Assembly: GCF_030848805.1 (NCBI RefSeq)
Contig: NC_092364.1
Location: 13,169,650-13,233,649, forward strand
Source: Temnothorax longispinosus
Taxonomy: Eukaryota; Arthropoda; Insecta; Hymenoptera; Formicidae
Reading direction: 5' to 3'
DNA length: 64,000 nucleotides
The translations under genes were made by a program, and so were the position numbers. The notes under the pieces were generated by a model. The model saw nothing but the letters and a program-made list of their open reading frames with translations, did not search any database and had not been told where the DNA came from. Shown piece after piece: positions 57,672 through 64,000 of the stretch; positions within the stretch are counted from its first letter, which is position 1; each line of letters opens with the position of its first letter.

Positions 57672-59870
57672 TATACACATATATATATTAGTAGAACGTA
57701 ATGATTACTTGCGGACACTGATTTTAATCTGATAAATTCAAAGACATCATAGAATCAAAGACATCAAATTCACTTTGTATTGCTTACGTATCCAGCCAGA
57801 AATAATTAGTCGAATCGACGTCAATGTCGACGTTTGATGTCGACGCATTGATAAATACTTAGTCGATGTCAAATACTGATTATTATGTTTGTAATCTCCG
57901 ATCTCATCATAATTGTTTTCATGTCAATTAAACAATTGCGAATATTTTTGTAAGATTTCTATTGTCTTTCATCTGGCTCCATATTAAGACAAAAATATAT
58001 ATCAGTATTCGACATCAATCATTCATCGATGAATTGACGTCGATTTGAATAATTATCTCTAGTTAGATCATAGACAAGTCTATGAGTTAGATAGTACTAT
58101 TTGAGATAAGTGAAAAAGCAAATATAAAAACGGATAAGTGGAGTTTTGATATTGTCGGATAAATGTTTTAATTGTCGAATATTATAGATAAATGCGATAA
58201 GAATCAGTGATGTACGATCTTTATCTATTTTGAAGTAGCTTCGATAATTTCTTCCTTTTAGAACATGTCTTTATTTATCTGGAAGAACTTTATTTACAAA
58301 CTTTGACCTAAATCAGAGCATGGATATTTTCGGAAGGACAACCATTTTTTCTCTTACGTGAAAGATAATAATGTTATCAGAACTATTCAGACTGCAACAA
58401 TTTTTAAAAGTAATTTTAATGATGCGTCACAAATGTCATTAACTCCTTTGACCAATGGTCTTGTCGTACTATTCCAGAATATAGATTAATATCGACGATA
58501 TTCTACATTAATAATTGTTACATTTTAGTCGCGCCACAAGAATTACCTATTTTGACCTCACAGTATATACGTATTATATATGCTATTCCTGGCATAGATT
58601 GACGAGATGTTGCATGCCGCAAATTCTTTACTCGATTGTGAATAGAATAACAGAAACTAAACAAGAATTATATAATGCTTTACGTGAAAGACTTAATGTA
58701 ATTATAATACTCCTTTCGTACACACGTGCCGTAATATGATAAGTAGCTCGTGAAACAACCGTTCTAATACAGCTTTTTGTAATTATTCTAGTGACGCAAT
58801 GGTTCTGGACGTGGAAACGTGCGGTTTTATCGTGCGTTCTAACTTTAATACTTCTGGCTATTGTAGTGCCCATAACTGTACATTTCACTCATCATCCGGA
58901 CGTATTTTCCGCACCGCTCGAACCGCCCACACCGGTCCCATCAGAAATTCCAGATTTATCGACCGAGGGTAATTGTCTATTTAAAAAATTTTTTCGTTTG
59001 CAAGCGCGACATGAAACAAACGCTACTATCTTATCACGATTGTAAACTTAAAATTTGTATCTTAATGCACTCTAATATTTGTATTTATTTCATTTCGGCT
59101 ACTTAAAAGCGCATCTTTCTTGCTTTCCACGTGTCATATATATATTTCAAAACACTTTGCATTGTCATATAATATATAAGAATAATGTTCTAGATTTTAA
59201 AGCTAAAATTGGCGTATGCATCCGATTAAGATTGACACATTCGGTGTATTAAATTAAAGAGCTTTTAATTAATCTGTTTGCATGGTATATCTTGAATATT
59301 TCGTATGATATATATATGTGCTATATGTTTTCATAACTTTCAGATAATAATGGAATGGACACTTCGTTACGCTTTGTCGAGAGGGACGAATGGGATGCGG
59401 AGCCACCTTTGGAACCTCTAACAAAAATGAAGCTGCCAGTGTCATATGTAATTATTAGTCACACTGTGACAGCATTCTGTACCACGCTACCAGAGTGTGC
59501 ATTCCAAGTGAGATTTGTTCAGTACACGCATTTCAAAGATAAAAGTTTTTCGGATATCGGCTATAATTTTCTCGTCGGAGGTGACGGCTTCGCATATGTT
59601 GGCAGAAATTGGGACTACGTCGGTGCCCATGCCCGCGGTTATAACAACAGAAGCATTGGCATTTCCTTCATCGGTAATTTCAGTTCAGTTGTACCGCCGA
59701 AACTACAATTACGTGCCGCGCAAAAGATCATAGAACTCGGCGTCAAAGCCGGAAAGATCGCGCCTGACTATAAACTGTTAGGTCACCGACAAGTTAGGAG
59801 TACTGAAAGTCCTGGAGATGCCTTATATAATGAAATTATAAAGTGGCCTCATTGGTCATCCAAGCCTTGA
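56897..59870 (+). CDS. PGRP-LC: PGRP-LC-like membrane peptidoglycan recognition receptor (three exons, 340 aa)
   Basis: Exons 56897-57215, 58792-58968 and 59344-59870 join in phase with GT/AG introns (the split codons give V107 and D166). The N-terminal cytoplasmic part (1-114) contains VRVGNETIYNGPITINQF (about 41-58), matching the cryptic RHIM motif known from PGRP-LC, PGRP-LE and Imd. One membrane segment follows (about 117-137), preceded by KR and without a signal peptide, giving a type II topology. A linker and one PGRP domain (about 173-340) complete it. H205, Y239 and H313 at zinc positions are kept, but the amidase cysteine is Ser321 (TESPGD), so a receptor rather than an enzyme is expected. 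C211 and C217 can form the family disulfide. The family senses bacterial peptidoglycan and activates the Imd/NF-kB pathway. A stop lies 6 bp before the start codon. Confidence 0.92.
57216..58791 (+). other. First intron of the PGRP gene
   Basis: 1576 bp. Contains the (TA)n run at about 57632-57690 and small inverted words GTCGACGTTTGATGTCGACG near 57828. No extra exon was recognised, though alternative exons cannot be excluded. Confidence 0.6.
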
Positions 59871-59900
59871 CCAGATAGCTTGAAAATTTAAGGTATTGTG

Positions 59901-59906
59901 AATAAA
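59901..59906 (+). terminator. Polyadenylation signal of the PGRP gene
   Basis: AATAAA 31 bp after the stop codon. Confidence 0.6.
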
Positions 59907-60660
59907 ATACAGTGTCTGAAAATATTTACATTTTTTTTCTTTAAATCTGTAGTTGCTACTTGTTTATGTTAGTTAGATATAATTCCAACAAATTCAGATA
60001 ACAGTTAACTGAATATAAGTATCGCGGATCTACTATTTTCGTTCCGAATATAAAATCTTCTTACACTCGAATACAACGAAATATCTGACAAAAGAGGTAG
60101 TCCTTACAAATTTCGCATCAATAAATTTAATTAGATCAAGCTAATTAGTGAATAAAGGAAGGAAATGTCGTATATAAAAATATATTGTGTGGCGGAGGTA
60201 TGATAATAGGCATTGTTCTGGTTGAACATTATAATAAAATTAATTGGCTGTTAAATAAATATTAGAATTGAAAATTGCTATGAAAATATATATCATGCAT
60301 GATACAGGATATATATATATCAGTAAAGAATGTTAAGTGGTCCATTTTAAGTCAACCACACGCATTCACTAATGTGTCCAAACACCAGATTACTACATTC
60401 AGTAGCTTGTATAAAGAAATAAATAAGCCAACGTGACAATTATACGTTATTCTATTTTATAATATACCGGATTTATCAGTAATGTTTTAGTATCTAATTT
60501 TGGGGAACATCTTGTATGTATTACTATTTAAAAAAATGTAATTTGTTGTACATTTAATGAGCCTATAATTTGTTAAATAAAGAAACATATACGTATTCAA
60601 TTCCTGTACATCTTTTTTCCACTTGTCCAACATTATTTTGTACTCATCTCACAGTGGCGC
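59907..60660. other. No gene recognised
   Basis: AT-rich DNA downstream of the PGRP gene. Confidence 0.4.
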
Positions 60661-60674
60661 GGATGGCGATCTAC

Positions 60675-61000
60675 ATACAATAGAAAATTTTAAAAATTAA
60701 AAATGCAAGAGGAAATAAGAGAAAGAAAGAAAACAATATTGTGATAAAAGAATGAGAGGTCCAAAAAAGAGATACTGTAGAAAAAGATAGAAGAAATATT
60801 ACCAGAAAGAACTCCACATTAGAAGATATGGTAAATTCTGGACAAAAAGAGGAACAAATATGATTACAGAGAAACTGAAAGGTAAGGAACAGAAAAGGAC
60901 AGTTATGATTAAAAAGAAGACCTTAAAGGAGAAAAACATTGACAGTGACCTAACTTGAAAGGTAAGACAGATACAAAAAATATGCTTGGTAGCAGAAGAG
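60675..61000 (+). pseudogene. LINE ORF1 relic, right copy
   Basis: Direct, somewhat shorter copy of 50863-51215 (shared TGCAAGAGGAAATAAGAGA and GATTACAGAGAAACTGAAAG). It marks the start of the right-hand segment that parallels the left flank of the PGRP gene. Confidence 0.55.
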
Positions 61001-61658
61001 GAGGTAAGGGAATTAAGCGAGAGTGAAAATCAAATATATGTAAAGATTATATAAAATATTATATAAAATACTATATAAAATACTATATAAAATATTATAT
61101 CAAAGTAAAATATGTATTGACATCTCGGCATGTTAATTAAATTTATGGTCGAATTGTCACGACATTAGCCAAACGTTGTCGAATATAAAAATCGAATCTT
61201 TCTTGTTTATTTAATTATTGACGAAACAAATACATATACTTTTATGTTAAATTTAATTAAATTTATATAATCTCATTGTATCCAAAAAGAATATGGTATA
61301 TTATGGTTCATTCTAGTAGATTTCTTCAAAATATGGAAAATTGTTTTAAAACATTGTCTTTCTAAATTTAATTTTAAGATATATATTTATACATATAACT
61401 AAATGTATAAGTCTGTGTCTATACATAGAAAGACCTCTACGAAATTCTTAGCTCCAAATTTTTTTTTATAATACACTGCCTCTTAATTTGAAACAAATAA
61501 TCGTGACATAATTAGTGCAAAACACTAATCTTTCATCTTTAATTGCAAAAAATTATATAATAGGAATAATATAAATGTTTCGTGTATGCTATTGATGTTA
61601 AAAATCTCCGGCCATAGAAATGAAAATACAAGTCTATTCGATTCCACTAAAAGACTAA

Positions 61659-61798
61659 GGGCCGGTTGTTCCAACCTATTGGTAAGCTACCTGATAGTTA
61701 AATCACATGTCTATCTTTGTCTAATGTAAAGGATAAACAAAGACATACATATGATTTAACTATTAGGTAGTTTACCAACAGGCTGGAACAACCAGCCC
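61659..61798. mobile_element. 140-bp MITE with TAA target, first of an adjacent pair
   Basis: Ends GGGCCGGTTGTTCCAACC and the near-complement, flanked by TAA (61656-61658 and 61799-61801). The uninserted site is visible as GACTAAAAATCG at 53660-53671. Confidence 0.85.
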
Positions 61799-61801
61799 TA
61801 A

Positions 61802-62061
61802 AGGCCTCCGTACAATGAAAAATATAAGGATAAATATAAGGACAAAAAAACAGATATTAGCGATTAGGGCTAAAGAATCAAGAATAAAGTTGAATGCACG
61901 ATAAAAAATACAGGCAACAAAAACAGGGAATAACACAGGCAATAGATTTTTAACCTATCGGAAGCCGTGCATTAATGCTACATCAGCTTTATTCCTTTAA
62001 TTTCTTATTTCTAATCGCTAATATTTGTTCCTTGTTTCTTTTATTTTTTATTATGGGGCCT
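61802..62061. mobile_element. 260-bp MITE with TAA target, second of an adjacent pair
   Basis: Imperfect arms: AGGCCTCCGTACAATGAAAA on the left and TTATTATGGGGCCT on the right, with complementary GCGATTAG/CTAATCGC further in. Flanked by TAA (61799-61801, shared with the first MITE, and 62062-62064). Confidence 0.75.
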
Positions 62062-62434
62062 TAAAAATCGTTTAAAGCAACGTTATCGCACATACATGCA
62101 TGCCACAGCTACGTCGCGTCATTGATAATATTGTGATTGAAGGAAAGAGGCAAAGAGTGGGGTCACAGATTTCCGTTCACGTTCAACAAGATAAAGCTAC
62201 AGCAGTCTGTTCTGTGCCGGTTTGAATAGAGATAATGCCGTCATTTCGCGTGCTTTGATTGCGTTGGTAATTTGATTATCAGTGACTGTTTAACAAGAAG
62301 CTTGCGACAAAATCTGTTAATTCTTTTCAATAAAAACGAGCGTTGCGCACTTCCGAAATAGACATATGTACAACATATTTTCGGATCGCACTGTATTTAC
62401 ATTCGCTTTAATATGCAGCTTGATTAGCTGATAG

Positions 62435-62934
62435 NNNNNNNNNNNNNNNNNNNNNNNNNNNNNNNNNNNNNNNNNNNNNNNNNNNNNNNNNNNNNNNNNN
62501 NNNNNNNNNNNNNNNNNNNNNNNNNNNNNNNNNNNNNNNNNNNNNNNNNNNNNNNNNNNNNNNNNNNNNNNNNNNNNNNNNNNNNNNNNNNNNNNNNNNN
62601 NNNNNNNNNNNNNNNNNNNNNNNNNNNNNNNNNNNNNNNNNNNNNNNNNNNNNNNNNNNNNNNNNNNNNNNNNNNNNNNNNNNNNNNNNNNNNNNNNNNN
62701 NNNNNNNNNNNNNNNNNNNNNNNNNNNNNNNNNNNNNNNNNNNNNNNNNNNNNNNNNNNNNNNNNNNNNNNNNNNNNNNNNNNNNNNNNNNNNNNNNNNN
62801 NNNNNNNNNNNNNNNNNNNNNNNNNNNNNNNNNNNNNNNNNNNNNNNNNNNNNNNNNNNNNNNNNNNNNNNNNNNNNNNNNNNNNNNNNNNNNNNNNNNN
62901 NNNNNNNNNNNNNNNNNNNNNNNNNNNNNNNNNN
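62435..62934. other. Assembly gap
   Basis: Exactly 500 Ns, probably a fixed-size placeholder rather than a measured length. Confidence 0.99.
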
Positions 62935-63466
62935 AATATTATGAGAGAAACCCCCCCCTAATTGGACCCCAAGCTATCGATCAAGCCTACTTAGAACTTG
63001 ATCCGTTCACTCGTTATCGAGATCTCAACATCTCGGGTACTCGCAACCCGTCGCGTCGCGTAAAAGAGTCACGGTCGGTCTCGCTCCGCGTGTACTTGGC
63101 GCGAGACACTACCGTGTCTCTTGATTACCATACTTTTATTTAAAAAAAATTGTAAATCTTAAATTTTAATAATTTCAACATTTGTATTTTAATATCAAGA
63201 ATTTACTAACGATGTTATTGTAAGTTTTTCTAGTATTTTGCTGAACAATTATTTCAAACAAAGAAATAACACCATTGCCCAAAATATTCAAATTATGAAA
63301 AAGAAAAGAAAGATAAAACGGTTCGAAAATAACAAAACTATAAATAAATGTGAATATTTCGTTTTTATTAAACATTAACGTTTAAACCTAATTGTAAATT
63401 TTTTGTAAGTAAACATATAAAAAGTAAATTGATTTGTCCTAAACTATCAAACAAAAACTATTTCAA
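62935..63466. other. No gene recognised
   Basis: GC-richer to about 63125, then AT-rich. The first part resembles the end of an unidentified repeat cut by the gap. Confidence 0.4.
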
Positions 63467-64000
63467 TTAATCATAAAGAATGTATAGACGGACACGTGCG
63501 GATATCTTTCTTCCATTGATTAACCATTGATTAACCAATTGATTAACCAATTGATTTATATTACAGAAAATGAAAGTAACCTCCTGCAGTTTAGGACATT
63601 GTTCCAAAATAACGGAATAATTATCAGGTATATCAAGTTTTGCGTAAAAAAAATGTAACTCTTTTAAGTTTTTGCACTGCGCTAGTAATTCCAACCGGTG
63701 ATCAGTGAGGACAGCATAGTGCAAATAAACTTTTTGCAAGTTTTGATAAGAGGAAAGTAATTTAAATAAGCTATCATCAGTAACTGAATAATCGAATCTG
63801 TAACAAAAATTATATAATTAATACAGTACTTTAATTGCAAAGAGAAAATTCATGTAACTTTTTCAAGATGCTCGCAAAAGAAGCAAACAAATTTCAATAA
63901 AGAATACAATAATGTGTGTTTTAAAAGAAAATGTAGCACACACACTTACACAAGTGACACTTTTTGTAAATTCTTACAGTTAGCGAGAGCATTAATACCC
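63467..64000 (-). CDS. Leucine-rich-repeat protein, last exons, continuing past the right edge
   Basis: Two minus-strand exons: from the window edge to 63950 ([16 protein letters not shown], donor GTAAGT) and 63797-63467 (acceptor TTGTTACAG, stop at 63469-63467). The split codon GT+A gives valine, so phase matches. The repeats [20 protein letters not shown] and [14 protein letters not shown] are cysteine-containing LRRs like those of F-box/LRR (FBXL/Amn1-like) substrate receptors of SCF ubiquitin ligases. The F-box, if any, lies outside the window. The tail contains a short duplicated [10 protein letters not shown] from a DNA microduplication. Confidence 0.7.

Larger units (their letters stand above)
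61096..62434. repeat. Segmental duplication right of the PGRP gene
   Basis: Direct counterpart of 53410-54010, with two MITEs inserted and an extra ~130-bp piece near 61145-61240. It runs into the assembly gap. Confidence 0.8.

Overview
This window is eukaryotic nuclear DNA from an insect, most consistent with a hymenopteran such as an ant; this is inference. It is AT-rich, has spliced genes, carries a PGRP-LC-type immune receptor, and holds Helitron, P/THAP, hAT, PIF/Harbinger, piggyBac, Ty3/gypsy, LINE and tRNA-SINE remains. There is no bacterial gene organisation. Most of the sequence is mobile-element debris between a few host genes.

Layout. 0-3.4 kb: a possible partial exon, a 2.1-kb foldback element, a TAA-flanked MITE, and a candidate minus-strand first exon at 3289-3360. 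3.4-9.9 kb: small inverted-repeat elements around a minus-strand multi-exon gene whose protein resembles the SAMD3-like family (5269-6821, possibly with a 5' exon near 9.3 kb). 10-19.5 kb: MITEs, a PIF/Harbinger nuclease fragment, a Ty3/gypsy RNase H fragment, a gene-free stretch, then a minus-strand zinc-finger-like exon and duplicated exons. 19.5-29.2 kb: further foldback relatives, piggyBac-type and TA-type elements, and one divergent intronless T-box gene at 23.2-24.1 kb with an in-frame TGA at the start of its T domain.

29.4-45.6 kb is a nested repeat block. A GC-rich repeat lies at each end in opposite orientation. Inside are a decayed hAT transposase, a tRNA-derived SINE, three tandem copies of a ~3.1-kb unit, and a complete-ended P/THAP transposon (41900-45357, TSD GAGCGAGT). 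Each tandem unit contains a microsatellite, SINE pieces, an hAT C-terminal fragment and a captured exon of a monocarboxylate-transporter-like gene.

45.8-53.5 kb: a duplicated ~455-bp segment, inverted Helitron 5' ends, a Helitron with both termini and a helicase remnant (48809-50742), a LINE ORF1 relic, minisatellites and an identical 312-bp tandem duplication.

53.5-62.4 kb: a three-exon PGRP-LC-like receptor gene (56897-59870, 340 aa with phase-consistent splice sites) bracketed by direct copies of one segment. A 500-base assembly gap follows (62435-62934). The window ends in a minus-strand leucine-rich-repeat gene that continues past the right edge.

The clearest host genes are the PGRP-LC-like receptor, the LRR gene and, with reservations, the T-box and SAMD3-like genes. 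They form no shared pathway that the sequence shows. The main story is transposon insertion and local duplication, several events of which can be dated relative to each other from empty sites inside the window.
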